NCBI RefSeq assembly: GCF_022447245.1
Contig: NZ_JAKVBC010000002.1
Coordinates: 186,001 to 250,000, forward strand
DNA: 64,000 nucleotides
DNA from: Kordia sp.
Lineage (GTDB): Bacteria > Bacteroidota > Bacteroidia > Flavobacteriales > Flavobacteriaceae
Reading direction: 5' to 3'
The notes under the pieces are model-generated. The model saw nothing but the letters and a program-made list of their open reading frames with translations. It made no database searches and had not been told where the DNA came from. The translations under genes were made by a program, and so were the position numbers. Shown one piece after another: positions 1 through 10,116 of the stretch. Every line of letters starts with the position of its first letter. Position 1 is the first letter of the stretch.

Positions 1-158
1 CCAAATGAACACAAAAGCCTAATCTCTCTAAATCAAGTAAATAGCCCCTCATATAGGGGAAAATACCTGATTTTTTTCTGTAGTTTCAGCTTTTTATACT
101 CCTTATCGGATATTCATGTCATTTATCTAAAAAAATGCAAGGAACTAAAATGCTACTT

Positions 159-166
159 TATCTTTG
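159..166 (+). promoter_or_regulatory. -7 promoter element (TATCTTTG) of the OmpA/PD40 gene
   Basis: The octamer matches the Bacteroidota housekeeping -7 consensus TAnnTTTG and lies 43 bases before the chosen ATG. I see no convincing -33 TTG at the usual spacing. It also argues against a TTG start at 164, which would lie inside the promoter. The first 158 bases of the window hold nothing else I can name. Confidence 0.6.
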
Positions 167-208
167 TATTATCAGATTATTAACAATACTTACAATACTA
201 ATTCTAAA

Positions 209-1837
209 ATGAGAAAGTTTACATTAGCGGTGCTAACTTTAGCACTGTTCACAGTAACTTTCGCAACTGCACAAGGGCCAGAGGCAGAAGCGATTGAGAC
301 TAGTGAAACCTACAGCAATGTAGCAGCAGCAAGCATGGAAAACCGAGCGATCAAAGCTTTAGATCCAAACGGATACATGTACGAATTCAAAAATCTTAAC
401 ATTAACACTAAATACTCAGAGCATGCAACTGCATTCTTTAGAGATAAAGTGATTGTTTCTTCTGCAAAAAAAATTGGGGCATTTTTTGGTAAGAAAGACA
501 AAAATACCAACACAGGGTTTCACAATTTATATTGTGGAGATTTAAATCAAAAAGGAGACATTAAAAACTTAGTGAGTTTTTCCAGAGCAATCAATACCAG
601 AGAAAATCACGAAGGTTCAGTCGCTTTAACGAATGAGCAAAATGTTGTTTTCTTTACAAGAAGTGTTGAGGAAAACGGTCAGTACAATTTAAAAATATTC
701 AGAGGAGAAATGCCAGAATACGAATGGATTAACTTTGAAATGTTACCATTTAACAAAGAAGGATACGCAATTGAAAACCCTGTTTTATCTCCAGATAACA
801 AAACAATCTATTTTTCATCAAACATACCAGGTTCTATAGGTGGATATGATATCTTTTCTGTTACTATTAATGAGGATGGAACATATTCAGAGCCTAAGAA
901 CTTAGGAAGCGAAATCAACACTCATAAAGACGAAAGATTCCCTTACATCATGGGAGACAATAGCGCTTTATATTTCTCTTCTAACGGACACTATAACTTA
1001 GGAGGTTTGGATGTTTTTGAAAGTAAAATCGTAAACGGAAAATTCAATTTCCCTGTAAATATGGGTAGTTCGTTAAATAGTACAGAAGATGATTTCGGAT
1101 TCATGATGGATCAAACAAATTCTGGTTTCTTTACTTCAAACCGTGCTGGCGGTAAAGGTGGAAATGATATTTACTATTTCAAGAGAGTTAAAACAACACA
1201 AGTTTTACAAGGAACAATTGTAGACTATAAAACAAATATGGTATTACCAAATGCTACTGTAACTGTAGTAGACGCGTACGGTCGTATTGTTGACAAAATT
1301 ACAACAGATGAAAAAGGAATCTTTACAACAACTGTAATTCCTTATAATTCATATACATTAAACGCTTCTAAAGATGGATTCATTGGAACTGAAGAAGAGT
1401 TTGAATCATTCAGAGGAGACGATTACAAGCACAAGATGACAATTAAATTGCCACAAACTAAGGCTGAAATCGTAGTAGAGGAAGAAAAAATGATGATCAA
1501 AATTGAAAATATCTATTTTGATTACAACAAATGGGTTCTTAAAAATGAGTCTACATTGTCATTAAACAAGATTGTAGAGTTATTGAATGAGAATCCAGAA
1601 ATGAAAATTGAAATCAACGCACACACTGACAACAGAGGTAGAGCAAGTTACAATACGAAGTTATCGAACAAGAGAGCTTCTGCTGCAAGAGCTTATCTAT
1701 TATCTAAAGGAGTGGATGCTAGCCGTATGATTTCTAATGGATATGGAGAATCACAACCGCTAGAGGATTGTGGATCTAAATGTTCAGAGGCGCAACACGA
1801 GACAAACCGTAGAATCGAGTTCATTATCGTGGAGTAA
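209..1837 (+). CDS. OmpA family outer-membrane protein with PD40 propeller repeats
   Basis: The 542-residue protein starts at the ATG of MRKFTLAVLTLALF and has a signal peptide ending near FATAQ (about residue 22). Residues about 180-330 contain WD40-like PD40 repeats (motifs such as LSPDNKTIYFSS and DNSALYFSSNG). A carboxypeptidase-regulatory-like beta domain follows at about 335-420. The C-terminal OmpA domain contains the peptidoglycan-binding core (HTDNRGRASYN ... SNKRASAARAYL). The family anchors outer-membrane assemblies to the cell wall; in Flavobacteria, proteins of this architecture often partner with PorP/SprF proteins and type IX secretion (PorE-like). No PorP lies next to it here; one occurs at 30.3 kb. 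The T9SS role is an inference. Confidence 0.85.
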   Translation: MRKFTLAVLTLALFTVTFATAQGPEAEAIETSETYSNVAAASMENRAIKALDPNGYMYEFKNLNINTKYSEHATAFFRDKVIVSSAKKIGAFFGKKDKNTNTGFHNLYCGDLNQKGDIKNLVSFSRAINTRENHEGSVALTNEQNVVFFTRSVEENGQYNLKIFRGEMPEYEWINFEMLPFNKEGYAIENPVLSPDNKTIYFSSNIPGSIGGYDIFSVTINEDGTYSEPKNLGSEINTHKDERFPYIMGDNSALYFSSNGHYNLGGLDVFESKIVNGKFNFPVNMGSSLNSTEDDFGFMMDQTNSGFFTSNRAGGKGGNDIYYFKRVKTTQVLQGTIVDYKTNMVLPNATVTVVDAYGRIVDKITTDEKGIFTTTVIPYNSYTLNASKDGFIGTEEEFESFRGDDYKHKMTIKLPQTKAEIVVEEEKMMIKIENIYFDYNKWVLKNESTLSLNKIVELLNENPEMKIEINAHTDNRGRASYNTKLSNKRASAARAYLLSKGVDASRMISNGYGESQPLEDCGSKCSEAQHETNRRIEFIIVE

Positions 1838-1861
1838 TTGTAAATAATACTGATATTGCCC

Positions 1862-1891
1862 AAAAAGGAACGCGTTTGCGTTCCTTTTTTT
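1862..1891. terminator. Bidirectional intrinsic terminator
   Basis: AAGGAACGC (1865-1873) and GCGTTCCTT (1878-1886) form a 9-bp stem with a 4-base loop. An A-run lies on one side and a T-run on the other, so the hairpin can stop both the OmpA gene and the convergent gene that ends at 1898. Confidence 0.85.
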
Positions 1892-1897
1892 ATTTTA

Positions 1898-2461
1898 TTA
1901 TGATTTGATTTTCATTTTTTGAAATAGCGATTTATCAAAAAATATAGTGATATGATCTTTCATTTCTACCGCCTTTTCATCAACTATTTCCATTGCTGAG
2001 ATAATAACTTCACTATTACGTTCAAATGTAATAATCACATCTTGTGGATAAGCACATCTTCCTTCCTTCCCAACAAAACTCCAATAAGACCAATTTACTC
2101 TAATATTTTCAATTGCTATTCCTGCCAATGATCTCCAATAAAACGTATTCGTAACATTGTATTTACAAAATACTTCTATTGATAAAAATTCTTTTACGAT
2201 ACTTCCTCTTTCAAATTTCACATCAAATTGAGTAAATTCTTTTCCCCAAATAAAATAATATTGTTCTCTGTTCTCTGTTGTAAATTCAAGTCCAAAGTCC
2301 AAACAATGATACACACCTTCATCCCAAAGTGGCTCGTCATATTTTAACTCATAATAATTAACCTCAACGATTGATTCCCCCAATAAATGGTGAAGTTTCT
2401 TTTCATAATCTTTAATTCGAGTTTCTTGAGATGATATCAATTGCAGAATTTTATAGTTCAT
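1898..2461 (-). CDS. Hypothetical protein, 187 aa
   Basis: I do not recognise this protein. It starts at ATG 2461, has no signal peptide or membrane segment, and is rich in aromatic and acidic residues (YYFIWGKEF, YWRSLAGIAIENIRVNWSYWSF). It looks like a soluble cytosolic alpha/beta protein of the kind often found as single small genes or immunity-like proteins in Bacteroidota. It converges on the OmpA gene and shares its terminator. No partner toxin or operon neighbour is visible, so no function is proposed. Confidence 0.7.
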   Translation of the reverse strand: MNYKILQLISSQETRIKDYEKKLHHLLGESIVEVNYYELKYDEPLWDEGVYHCLDFGLEFTTENREQYYFIWGKEFTQFDVKFERGSIVKEFLSIEVFCKYNVTNTFYWRSLAGIAIENIRVNWSYWSFVGKEGRCAYPQDVIITFERNSEVIISAMEIVDEKAVEMKDHITIFFDKSLFQKMKIKS

Positions 2462-2534
2462 ATAATTAAACCGATAGCATCAAATGATACTATCATGTAA
2501 AACTATGAATTGTTTTATATTATTTCTAATGATA

Positions 2535-2565
2535 CAAAAAAGAAAAGCCCTTTTTACAGGACTTT
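2535..2565 (-). terminator. Intrinsic terminator of the serine hydrolase gene
   Basis: On the minus strand AAAGTCC (2565-2559) pairs with GGGCTTT (2550-2544), including one G-U pair, and is followed by TCTTTTTT. It sits 29 bases past the hydrolase stop codon. Confidence 0.75.
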
Positions 2566-2593
2566 ATTGAGTTTATATATATCTAATGAAAAA

Positions 2594-3871
2594 TTACTTT
2601 TTCACCACTAGCTTTTGCTTTGAAATAACTGTTGTTGCCTTTTTGGATAACATTTTCTTGTATCGTTCATTTCCAACATAAGTATAAATAAATTCTGAAA
2701 GATAGAACTGGTGATGTTTCCAATAATCACCCAAACGCACCACAATGATATTTTCTGTTGGATTTACATATACATGCTGCCCAAGGATTCCAAGTGCATT
2801 ATAATCGTCTCCTTGAAAGTAGGATACATATTTACCATTTTTTAGCTTTTTTGTTCCTAAAAACTCTTTATTATTCGTTTTTGCATATGCGATTCCTTCT
2901 TCTTCCGTATCGAAAATATCATAATGCGAGCCTGTCCACCATTTATTTTTGTATCCAAAATGACTTCTGATCTTTTTTCCACTATCGGTTTTGGCAACCC
3001 AATCCGCTGGAACAATTTGCACACCATTATATTTTCCTCCATTTAAGTACAACCTTCCCAATTTTGCAAAGTCCTCAGCAGTTGCATTTAAACAACAGAA
3101 CGATTTTACCATTTTCTTTCGTTTACTATCCACTGTCCAAGTTGCATCAGACTTCATTCCTAATGGTCTCCATAGTTTTTCAGATAAATATTCTTCTACT
3201 GAGATTTGCGTCACACGTTCTAGGATAACTCCTAATACTTGCGTATCAATACTTCTGTAGTTAAAACGCCCTGGCGCTTCTTCAATCGTCATTCCATATA
3301 ATATCTTATCACGAATGTTAGTTCCATAATACAAGCGCGCCATTCCTGTAAAAGGATTTAATACTGGATATTCGTCAAACTTGATTCCGCTTTGCATATT
3401 TAACAAGTGTTTTACAGTGATTTTCTCAAAATCCCTGTCCTGCTTTAGCAATTCTGGTAAGTACGTTGTAATCGGCTCATTTTCGCTTAGCAAGCCTTCT
3501 CCTTGAGCAATTCCTACTAAAGCAGACACAAACGACTTTGCTACAGAAAAAGATGTGAGTAATGAATTTTCATTGTATTCATTAAAGTATCTTTCATAGA
3601 TAATCGTATCGTTTTTGATCACCATAAAAGCATTTGTATTACTTCCTTGTAAGGTTTCATCTAAAAAAGAAGCCAATTCTGTATCGGTTTTAACAGCAAA
3701 TATGAATTCATTTTCCCCTTTTTCTACTGCAACACTTGGTTGCCATTCATGGTCCGTAACATCAGCTTGCCCATGTACAACAGATCTGTATACCATCGTG
3801 CAACTTTCACAATAAAATGCTGTAATTACTAAAATTAAAAGGACTGAGATTTTGAGTATTGACTTTTTCAT
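2594..3871 (-). CDS. Serine hydrolase, class C beta-lactamase fold
   Basis: 425 residues. The N-terminal hydrophobic segment with Cys21 and Cys24 suggests export, possibly as a lipoprotein. The beta-lactamase/DD-peptidase fold is shown by the SxxK motif SVAK (Ser109, Lys112), the following HLLNMQSGIKFDE segment (about 155-167) that is typical of class C-like esterases, and YRS (205-207) at the YxN position. These proteins are annotated variously as EstB-like esterases, D-aminopeptidases or PBP4*-like enzymes; the substrate cannot be read from the sequence. It is a single gene with its own terminator. A role in true antibiotic resistance is not implied. Confidence 0.85.
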   Translation of the reverse strand: MKKSILKISVLLILVITAFYCESCTMVYRSVVHGQADVTDHEWQPSVAVEKGENEFIFAVKTDTELASFLDETLQGSNTNAFMVIKNDTIIYERYFNEYNENSLLTSFSVAKSFVSALVGIAQGEGLLSENEPITTYLPELLKQDRDFEKITVKHLLNMQSGIKFDEYPVLNPFTGMARLYYGTNIRDKILYGMTIEEAPGRFNYRSIDTQVLGVILERVTQISVEEYLSEKLWRPLGMKSDATWTVDSKRKKMVKSFCCLNATAEDFAKLGRLYLNGGKYNGVQIVPADWVAKTDSGKKIRSHFGYKNKWWTGSHYDIFDTEEEGIAYAKTNNKEFLGTKKLKNGKYVSYFQGDDYNALGILGQHVYVNPTENIIVVRLGDYWKHHQFYLSEFIYTYVGNERYKKMLSKKATTVISKQKLVVKK

Positions 3872-3989
3872 ATTGAACTATTTTAATTGTTTTGACAGTT
3901 CAATATTCTAACATTCTCCAAGTGTTTACAACTATTTGTTGCGAATGAATCGTTTTGAGTGGTGAAAATTTTCTGTTATGGCGAACGGT

Positions 3990-4799
3990 TTATTCTGCGG
4001 GATTAATGAATTTTTCCACTAAGGTTTTTTTATAGGTTTTGGAAACTGGAATTTCTATAGTTTCAGGTTTCAAAATTAGAATTGTTTGCGAAGATTCTCG
4101 TTTCCATTCTAAGAAATGAATTGGATGTATTAAAAACGAACGATGTGTTTTTAGCAAAAATGGAAATTCTTTTTGCAAGACTGATATTTTGTTTCGAAAA
4201 AGTTCACTTTTCAGCTTTCCATCCAACAAATAAAAAACTCTTACATAGTTGTTCGCCGATTCTATAAAAACCAATTCCGATTCTTTAATATGCAAAACTT
4301 CCGCTTTATTTTCTCCTTTAATAACAATGGTGCTTTCTTTTGTTTCTGTTTTGGTTTCAACCACAGTTTTATCACCCATCATCCATCGCAAAAAAATCAT
4401 TACAGGCAATACAAGAAACATGGTTGGAATGACACGTTGCGAAAAGAAGAACCCAAACTTGTAGGTGTTTGGTTCGTTTGGAAGCAAAACGAACTTAAAA
4501 AATAAGTAACTCGTAATTCCTGACAAGATTAGCAAAGAAAGAATCATTGCAGATTCATGCAACCAACTCCATGATTTACGGATGTTATACAAAAGATATT
4601 GCACAGGAATTAACAAACTATATGTTAGCACACCAACCACACTGTAGCCTAACGAAGCAAAAGTGCGTTCATTTGGTCGTAATTGATACATATCAAACGG
4701 CTCTACAAAGTAGAGGAATAGAAACAACCAAAGTCCAATAAAAAATCCAATCAATAACTGTTTTGGTATTGATTGGATATAAAAATTTTGTATTTGCAT
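3990..4799 (-). CDS. LytTR-domain transcriptional regulator with four membrane helices
   Basis: 269 residues. Four hydrophobic helices span about residues 12-150 (LLIGFFIGLWLFLFLYF, VVGVLTYSLLIPV, MILSLLILSGITSYLFF, VIPTMFLVLPVMIFL). A C-terminal LytTR DNA-binding domain follows at about 165-265 (ELVFIESANNYVRVFY, LLKTHRSFLIHP). There is no receiver domain, so this is a one-component, membrane-tethered regulator. It starts two bases past the stop of the small membrane gene upstream and lies downstream of clpP-clpX in the same direction, which suggests co-transcription with the protease genes. Its signal and targets are unknown. Confidence 0.85.
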   Translation of the reverse strand: MQIQNFYIQSIPKQLLIGFFIGLWLFLFLYFVEPFDMYQLRPNERTFASLGYSVVGVLTYSLLIPVQYLLYNIRKSWSWLHESAMILSLLILSGITSYLFFKFVLLPNEPNTYKFGFFFSQRVIPTMFLVLPVMIFLRWMMGDKTVVETKTETKESTIVIKGENKAEVLHIKESELVFIESANNYVRVFYLLDGKLKSELFRNKISVLQKEFPFLLKTHRSFLIHPIHFLEWKRESSQTILILKPETIEIPVSKTYKKTLVEKFINPAE

Positions 4800-4801
4800 T
4801 T

Positions 4802-4984
4802 TTAACGCTTACTATGTTCTGTCTTGTTATGACTCTTACCAGATTGGAACGCTATTAAACCTCCAACTACACCAGAAATAGTCATTACAATTACCGTACT
4901 GAATGCTATCCAACCCAACAAATAGGCAAAAAGACCAACTCCAGCAGATACAGTTAAGGATGATATGATTACTTTATATATCAT
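4802..4984 (-). CDS. Small two-helix membrane protein, 60 aa
   Basis: The ATG at 4984 gives MIYKVIISSLTVSAGVG..., with two hydrophobic helices (about 3-24 and 26-47) and a polar, basic tail (SGKSHNKTEHSKR). A TTG one codon upstream is less likely. It fits tightly between clpX (9 bases) and the LytTR gene (2 bases), which supports it as a real gene of that operon. I do not recognise a family. It may be a partner of the adjacent membrane regulator, by context only. Confidence 0.6.
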   Translation of the reverse strand: MIYKVIISSLTVSAGVGLFAYLLGWIAFSTVIVMTISGVVGGLIAFQSGKSHNKTEHSKR

Positions 4985-4993
4985 CAAACTATA

Positions 4994-6226
4994 TTAAGAC
5001 ACTGCTTTCAATTTTTTAATTGCTACTTTCGATAGCTTTTTCTCAGCATATGTTTTTGTGATCTTTAACTCTTTTTCATCTGAACCTGGCAAGTCAAACA
5101 TGGCATCTGTTAAGATGGTTTCACATAAAGAACGTAATCCACGTGCTCCAAGTTTGTACTGAATTGCTTTTTCTACGATAAATTCCAATGCGCCTTCTGT
5201 AATCTCAAACTCAATATTATCCATAGCGAATAATTTTTTGTATTGTTTGATAATTGCATTTTTAGGCTCTGTCAAAATTGCACGTACTGTACTAGCATCT
5301 AGCGGATTCATGTGTGTCAACACAGGCAAACGACCAATAATTTCAGGAATTAAACCAAAATCTTTTAAGTCTTTCGGAATGATATATTGTAACAAATTAT
5401 CACTATCAATGACTTCTTCATCCTTGGAAGCACTATATCCTACTGCTTGCATGTTCAATCTTCGCGTAATAACCCTTTCGATCCCATCAAAAGCTCCACC
5501 TGCAATGAATAAGATATTTTCTGTATTTACTTCGATGAATTTTTGATCTGGATGTTTTCTTCCTCCTTTTGGTGGTACATTTACGACAGTTCCTTCTAGC
5601 AATTTCAACAAGGCTTGCTGTACTCCTTCTCCAGAAACATCACGTGTTATAGATGGATTGTCACTTTTACGAGCAATTTTATCAATCTCATCAATAAACA
5701 CAATTCCGCGTTCTGCTTTTTCCAAGTTATAATCTGCCGCCTGCAATAGACGTGTTAGGATACTTTCTACATCTTCTCCTACATAACCTGCTTCCGTTAA
5801 TACTGTAGCATCTACAATAGCTAACGGAACGTTTAGCATACGCGCAATGGTTTTTGCCATTAAGGTTTTTCCGGTACCTGTTTGCCCTACCATGATGATG
5901 TTACTTTTTTGAATTTCGATATCATCATTTGTTGGTGCTTGTAATAATCGTTTGTAGTGATTGTACACTGCTACCGACATTACTTTTTTTGTCGCTTCTT
6001 GTCCGATGATAAATTCGTCCAAAAATGCTTTAATTTGTTTTGGTTTACGAAGCACCAGTTCAGACGACAATTCATCATTGCTTGACTGTTTTGATTCTTC
6101 GAGTACAATTCCGTAGGCTTGCTCAATACATCTATCACAGATATGAGCATCCAAACCAGCAATCAACAGATTCGTTTCTGATTTTTTTCTCCCACAGAAT
6201 GAACATTCTAATTCTTCTTTCGCCAT
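4994..6226 (-). CDS. clpX: ATP-dependent Clp protease ATP-binding subunit ClpX
   Basis: A full-length 410-residue AAA+ unfoldase that delivers substrates to ClpP in the cytosol. The N-terminal zinc-binding domain has Cys8, Cys11, Cys30 and Cys33. Walker A is GQTGTGKT (114-121), Walker B lies in GIVFIDEID (174-182), the pore loop is GYVG (147-150), and the RKH loop lies in GGRKHPDQ. The IGF-type ClpP-docking loop is not obvious to me, but the rest is typical. It starts 29 bases after clpP and is clearly in operon with it. Confidence 0.97.
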   Translation of the reverse strand: MAKEELECSFCGRKKSETNLLIAGLDAHICDRCIEQAYGIVLEESKQSSNDELSSELVLRKPKQIKAFLDEFIIGQEATKKVMSVAVYNHYKRLLQAPTNDDIEIQKSNIIMVGQTGTGKTLMAKTIARMLNVPLAIVDATVLTEAGYVGEDVESILTRLLQAADYNLEKAERGIVFIDEIDKIARKSDNPSITRDVSGEGVQQALLKLLEGTVVNVPPKGGRKHPDQKFIEVNTENILFIAGGAFDGIERVITRRLNMQAVGYSASKDEEVIDSDNLLQYIIPKDLKDFGLIPEIIGRLPVLTHMNPLDASTVRAILTEPKNAIIKQYKKLFAMDNIEFEITEGALEFIVEKAIQYKLGARGLRSLCETILTDAMFDLPGSDEKELKITKTYAEKKLSKVAIKKLKAVS

Positions 6227-6255
6227 TATTCCTTGTTGTTGACTTGTTCAGAGAT

Positions 6256-6948
6256 TTATTCTCTCACAAGTATTTCGTCAATCATTCCGTATTCTTTTGC
6301 TTTATCAGCTTTCATCCAGTAATCTCTATCTGAGTCTTCGTATACTTTTTCGTAAGACTGTCCTGAATGCTTCGAAATGATTTTATATAATTCTTCTTTT
6401 AATATTAAGATTTCTCTTGCTGTAATTTCAATGTCACTAGCTTGTCCTTGAGCACCTCCTAATGGTTGGTGAATCATTACACGTGAGTGTGTTAATCCAG
6501 AACGTTTTCCTGCTTGACCAGCACATAATAAAACGGCTCCCATAGAAGCTGCCATTCCTGTACAGATTGTTGCTACGTCTGGCTTGATAAATTGCATGGT
6601 ATCATAAATTCCCAACCCTGCATACACACTTCCCCCTGGAGAGTTGATGTAGATTTGAATGTCTTTTGTAGAATCTACACTTTCCATGAATAATAACTGT
6701 GCTTGTACAATATTTGCAACTTGATCGTCAATTCCAGTTCCTAAAAATATGATTCTATCCATCATTAAACGAGAGAAAACGTCCATTTGTGCTACATTAA
6801 GCTGGCGTTCTTCAATGATGTAAGGTGTCATTCCTACAGGATTCGTAAACGTTGATGGAGACATACGACTTACAATTTTGTCGTAATACATATTATTGAT
6901 ACCGTGATGTTTAGTCGCGTATTTATGAAATTCTTTCTTATAGTTCAT
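6256..6948 (-). CDS. clpP: ATP-dependent Clp protease proteolytic subunit ClpP
   Basis: 230 residues. This is the serine peptidase that forms the barrel of ClpXP. The catalytic triad by alignment is Ser135 (GMAASMGA), His160 (MIHQPLGG) and Asp209 (SDRDYW). The N-terminal extension of about 35 residues is common in Bacteroidota and probably includes a propeptide. A strong terminator lies between tig and clpP, so clpP-clpX probably has its own promoter, although I see no clear -7 element in the 25 bases available. Confidence 0.97.
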   Translation of the reverse strand: MNYKKEFHKYATKHHGINNMYYDKIVSRMSPSTFTNPVGMTPYIIEERQLNVAQMDVFSRLMMDRIIFLGTGIDDQVANIVQAQLLFMESVDSTKDIQIYINSPGGSVYAGLGIYDTMQFIKPDVATICTGMAASMGAVLLCAGQAGKRSGLTHSRVMIHQPLGGAQGQASDIEITAREILILKEELYKIISKHSGQSYEKVYEDSDRDYWMKADKAKEYGMIDEILVRE

Positions 6949-6972
6949 CTCGTGTCTTGGTATTTTTTGATT

Positions 6973-7006
6973 AAAAAAGGCGTTAAAATATGATTTTAAC
7001 GCCTTA
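6973..7006 (-). terminator. Intrinsic terminator after tig
   Basis: A 13-bp perfect stem (6977-6989 with 6993-7005) with a 3-base loop is followed on the minus strand by TTTTTT. It separates tig from clpPX. Confidence 0.85.
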
Positions 7007-7025
7007 AATATAAGTATTTTATTTC

Positions 7026-8354
7026 TTACTCGCTATCTCCGTAAACTTCTTTAACGAAGTTTTCGTAAGTAACTTCCTTAGTCTTCAAGTTTGCTTTTTC
7101 TTTGAAAAGATCTAATAGTTTTTGACTTAACAATTGATCTGTTAATCTACGAACTTCATCTTGGTTCGATAAAATTCTAGCAGCAATTCCTTCTAACTCT
7201 TCATCACTAGGATTCATTTGTCCGAATTGTGCCATTTGCACTTTGATCATTTGCTTTGCGAATTCTTTTAAATCTTCAAATTCAACTTTAACTTCGTTAT
7301 CCTTTACCAATCTGTCTTGGATTAATTGGTAACGTAATCCTTTTTCAGATTTTGTGTATTCTTCTTCGGCTTGCTCTGGCGTTAATTCTTCCTCACCTGC
7401 AGATTGAATCCACTTTTTTAAGAAGTCAGCTGGTAAATCGAATTTTGTATTTTCGATTAAGCCTTCTGTTACATCGTTTAATAAACGCTGATCAGATTGC
7501 TGTACAAATTGTCTTTCCGCATCTTCTTTGATCTTCGCTTTTGCTTCTTCTAAATTAGCTACATTTCCTTCACCAAATAATTTATCAAATAATTCTTGGT
7601 TCAATTCTGCCAACTCTCTTGTGTTTGCTTCATTGATTTTGAAAGAAACTTCAATATCTAAACCTTCAGCATCTTCACTAGAAACTTTTAAGAAGTTCAT
7701 TAAGTCAATATTCTCATTGAATAATCCTTTGGTCTTTAAAGTCAAAGTTTCACCAACCTTCGTTCCAACAAATTTGTTTAGATTTCTCTTTCCTTTGATT
7801 TTATCTAAACCAAAAGTAACGTTGTTTTCGATTTCTTTTTCTTCGTTTGTAAAGATTCCTGTTACTTCTGATTCTTCCGTAATTTCATCTTGACTGATCA
7901 ATTTTCCATATTGCTTACGGATGTTCTCAATTTGACCATCAATCATTTTATCATCAGCAACAATATTATATTGTGTGATTGCATTTTCTTGTAAGTCAAC
8001 ATTAAATTCTGGCGCTAAACCTAATTCAAATTCAAAAGAAAAAGATTCTGCATCCCAATCAAACTCTTCTTGCATTCTTGGTAATGGATTTCCAAGAATA
8101 TCCAACTTTTCTTCTACTAAGTACTTGTTTAAGCTTTCTTGCAAAAGTTTGTTTACCTCATCAACTAATACTGCTTTTCCGTACTGTTTTTTCACCAATC
8201 CTAAAGGAACATGTCCTTTTCTAAATCCTGGAATATTTGCAGTTTTCTTATAATCAGTTAAGATTTTAGTCACTTTATCATTGTAGTCTTCTTTCTCAAT
8301 GTTTACTGTAACCACCGCATTAAGCGCATCTATATTTTCTATTGTTATATTCAT
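7026..8354 (-). CDS. tig: Trigger factor, ribosome-associated chaperone
   Basis: 442 residues from ATG 8354 ([19 protein letters not shown], the usual Bacteroidota N-terminus). A TTG 33 bases upstream would overlap the promoter. The N-terminal ribosome-binding domain has the signature [16 protein letters not shown] (about residues 44-60), variant to the GFRxGxxP motif. A shortened, diverged PPIase region and an alpha-helical C-terminal chaperone arm rich in Glu and Lys follow. Trigger factor folds nascent chains and is commonly found next to clpP-clpX, as here. Confidence 0.95.
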   Translation of the reverse strand: MNITIENIDALNAVVTVNIEKEDYNDKVTKILTDYKKTANIPGFRKGHVPLGLVKKQYGKAVLVDEVNKLLQESLNKYLVEEKLDILGNPLPRMQEEFDWDAESFSFEFELGLAPEFNVDLQENAITQYNIVADDKMIDGQIENIRKQYGKLISQDEITEESEVTGIFTNEEKEIENNVTFGLDKIKGKRNLNKFVGTKVGETLTLKTKGLFNENIDLMNFLKVSSEDAEGLDIEVSFKINEANTRELAELNQELFDKLFGEGNVANLEEAKAKIKEDAERQFVQQSDQRLLNDVTEGLIENTKFDLPADFLKKWIQSAGEEELTPEQAEEEYTKSEKGLRYQLIQDRLVKDNEVKVEFEDLKEFAKQMIKVQMAQFGQMNPSDEELEGIAARILSNQDEVRRLTDQLLSQKLLDLFKEKANLKTKEVTYENFVKEVYGDSE

Positions 8355-8384
8355 CTTCTTATTTGTGATATGAAAATTGGGTTG

Positions 8385-8415
8385 CAAAAGTACATTATTT
8401 TTAAAAGCGAATCAA
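8385..8415 (-). promoter_or_regulatory. tig promoter
   Basis: On the minus strand the -7 element TACTTTTG (8392-8385) and a -33 TTG (8415-8413) are 20 bases apart, which matches the Bacteroidota consensus. The -7 element lies 30 bases before the ATG. Confidence 0.75.
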
Positions 8416-8533
8416 GTTTTTAAACAATTGTGTATCAGTTTATTTTTACTGCAATTACAGAAATATTTATATGTAATATTTACGAAGCATTTTTTTTACC
8501 TTGAAATTCATTTTGTTTGAAACTTTTAGGCAT

Positions 8534-8562
8534 AAAAAAAGCACTGAGAAATCAGTGCTTTT
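8534..8562 (-). terminator. Intrinsic terminator of the fadL-SGNH operon
   Basis: GCACTGA (8541-8547) pairs with TCAGTGC (8552-8558). On the minus strand a run of seven T follows. The hairpin lies 21 bases past the SGNH hydrolase stop. Confidence 0.85.
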
Positions 8563-8582
8563 CTAGATATATTTTTAAAATT

Positions 8583-10097
8583 TTAGTTCGTTGGAACTAC
8601 AGTAACTCCTGGATAGTATCCTGCAGTTACTCTTGGTATATTTGCACCATATTTTTCATTAATTACTCTAATGAATTCATCTGCAACAATTGCATATCCT
8701 CTAGAGTTTGGATGCACACCATCTAGAGAAAATACTGCTGTAGAAATAGCATCGCTAGAACCATCAAAATAGTTATTCGTATAAATTTGTCCATCAGCAG
8801 TACGCAATCCTGAAACTAATTCTTCTAATTTTACTGCCATGTCTGCTACTGCCAAATCGTTTGCCGCTGCAATAGCAACAATTGAATTATTGTAAGCTGT
8901 TCTGGCATTTCTTACTAATTGAATTTCTGTAGCAGTCAATACCCAATTATCCGCTAAAGGAACTCCAACTCCATTCACAGAAGCAGGGTTTGAAGGATCA
9001 GCTAACGTTCCAATAAATCCAGAAGATGGCAATACCATTAAATCATCTGCCGTTGTCATTCTTAAATTTGGAATACCAGAACCTGTGAGGTTTGTTAGAT
9101 CTTCATCAACAATAACCACTGCATTTTGACCTGCAGAGAAAGAAATTGTTCTTTGCGCTGCTTCTGCTGCCGTAATAAATCCATTTGCTAAAGCAAATTG
9201 CAATCCTCCATTATATGTTGTGTATGCATTGTTAGCAAATGCTGCAGTTTGCGCATCCATTGGGATTGGATTGTAAGGCACTGTTGTAAAGTAAGGAATA
9301 GATGTTACATCTGGCAATGTAGCTACAACTCCCTTTGCTCCGTTTGCAGTTAATGCATCAATTAAACCTTGGTAAGTAAATGCAAATACACCTGGATCAG
9401 TAATATCGTTAAAACCATATGACAATACATTAGGATTCCCAGTTTGATCTTCTCCAGCTCCTCCTGAGGTAGCAAACGATAAGATATCATTATTTCCTAT
9501 CCAAAGAGAGAAAAATGTTGGATTTAAAGAAACTGCATCTCCAATCACTGTAGCATTTGGCTCCGTCGCATGTCTAATGTAATAAGGATTAGCTGCTCCA
9601 GTTGATAAGTTAGCTATATTTCCATATCCTGGTGCTCCTAAGTGGAACGATTTTGCTCCTGGAACTCCCATGTTGTTATATGCTGTTGCTTGCAAACTAG
9701 AAACCTCTGCTGTTGGTACTACGTTTAAATTTTCTGGACCACCTTGACTTGCATCAATTACTAAACGTGTTTCAAATCCTGGTAGTGGATTCCCAGCTAA
9801 TAAAAATCCTCCTGAATCATTTACATCATCATCAAATGATGGTTGCGTAAATGTTCCTCCTCCTGCAAAGGCAAATTTTTCTGCCATGATGTTTGGAAAT
9901 GAATTTTGCTGCCCGCTTCTAAACATAGTTCCATCCATGAAACCTGCAGTTAATGAGTTTCCTACCGCAACATACGTTGTTAAGTCTGCCGAACCACTTG
10001 AATAGGCTCCACTTTCGTCAATTGGATTATCAAATTCTGGTTCACAGGCAAATAATCCTAACGCTAATACTGCTAAATATTTTATATTGTTTTTCAT
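8583..10097 (-). CDS. SGNH/GDSL-family hydrolase lipoprotein
   Basis: 504 residues from ATG 10097, with a lipoprotein signal whose lipobox ends at Cys18 (LGLFAC). The SGNH blocks are visible: GNSLTAG (block I serine), GNND (block III) and DGVHPNSRG (block V, catalytic Asp and His). It is probably an outer-membrane-anchored esterase or lipase. It starts 20 bases after the stop of the FadL-type barrel and shares its promoter and terminator. An enzyme that releases fatty acids at the surface next to a fatty-acid channel is a plausible functional pair (inference). Confidence 0.88.
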   Translation of the reverse strand: MKNNIKYLAVLALGLFACEPEFDNPIDESGAYSSGSADLTTYVAVGNSLTAGFMDGTMFRSGQQNSFPNIMAEKFAFAGGGTFTQPSFDDDVNDSGGFLLAGNPLPGFETRLVIDASQGGPENLNVVPTAEVSSLQATAYNNMGVPGAKSFHLGAPGYGNIANLSTGAANPYYIRHATEPNATVIGDAVSLNPTFFSLWIGNNDILSFATSGGAGEDQTGNPNVLSYGFNDITDPGVFAFTYQGLIDALTANGAKGVVATLPDVTSIPYFTTVPYNPIPMDAQTAAFANNAYTTYNGGLQFALANGFITAAEAAQRTISFSAGQNAVVIVDEDLTNLTGSGIPNLRMTTADDLMVLPSSGFIGTLADPSNPASVNGVGVPLADNWVLTATEIQLVRNARTAYNNSIVAIAAANDLAVADMAVKLEELVSGLRTADGQIYTNNYFDGSSDAISTAVFSLDGVHPNSRGYAIVADEFIRVINEKYGANIPRVTAGYYPGVTVVPTN

Positions 10098-10116
10098 CTT
10101 TTTCTGCTCTTTGATA

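Noticed and set aside
164-208. TTG start 15 codons upstream for the OmpA/PD40 gene
   Set aside because: It lies inside the -7 promoter TATCTTTG, and the ATG at 209 gives a proper signal peptide.
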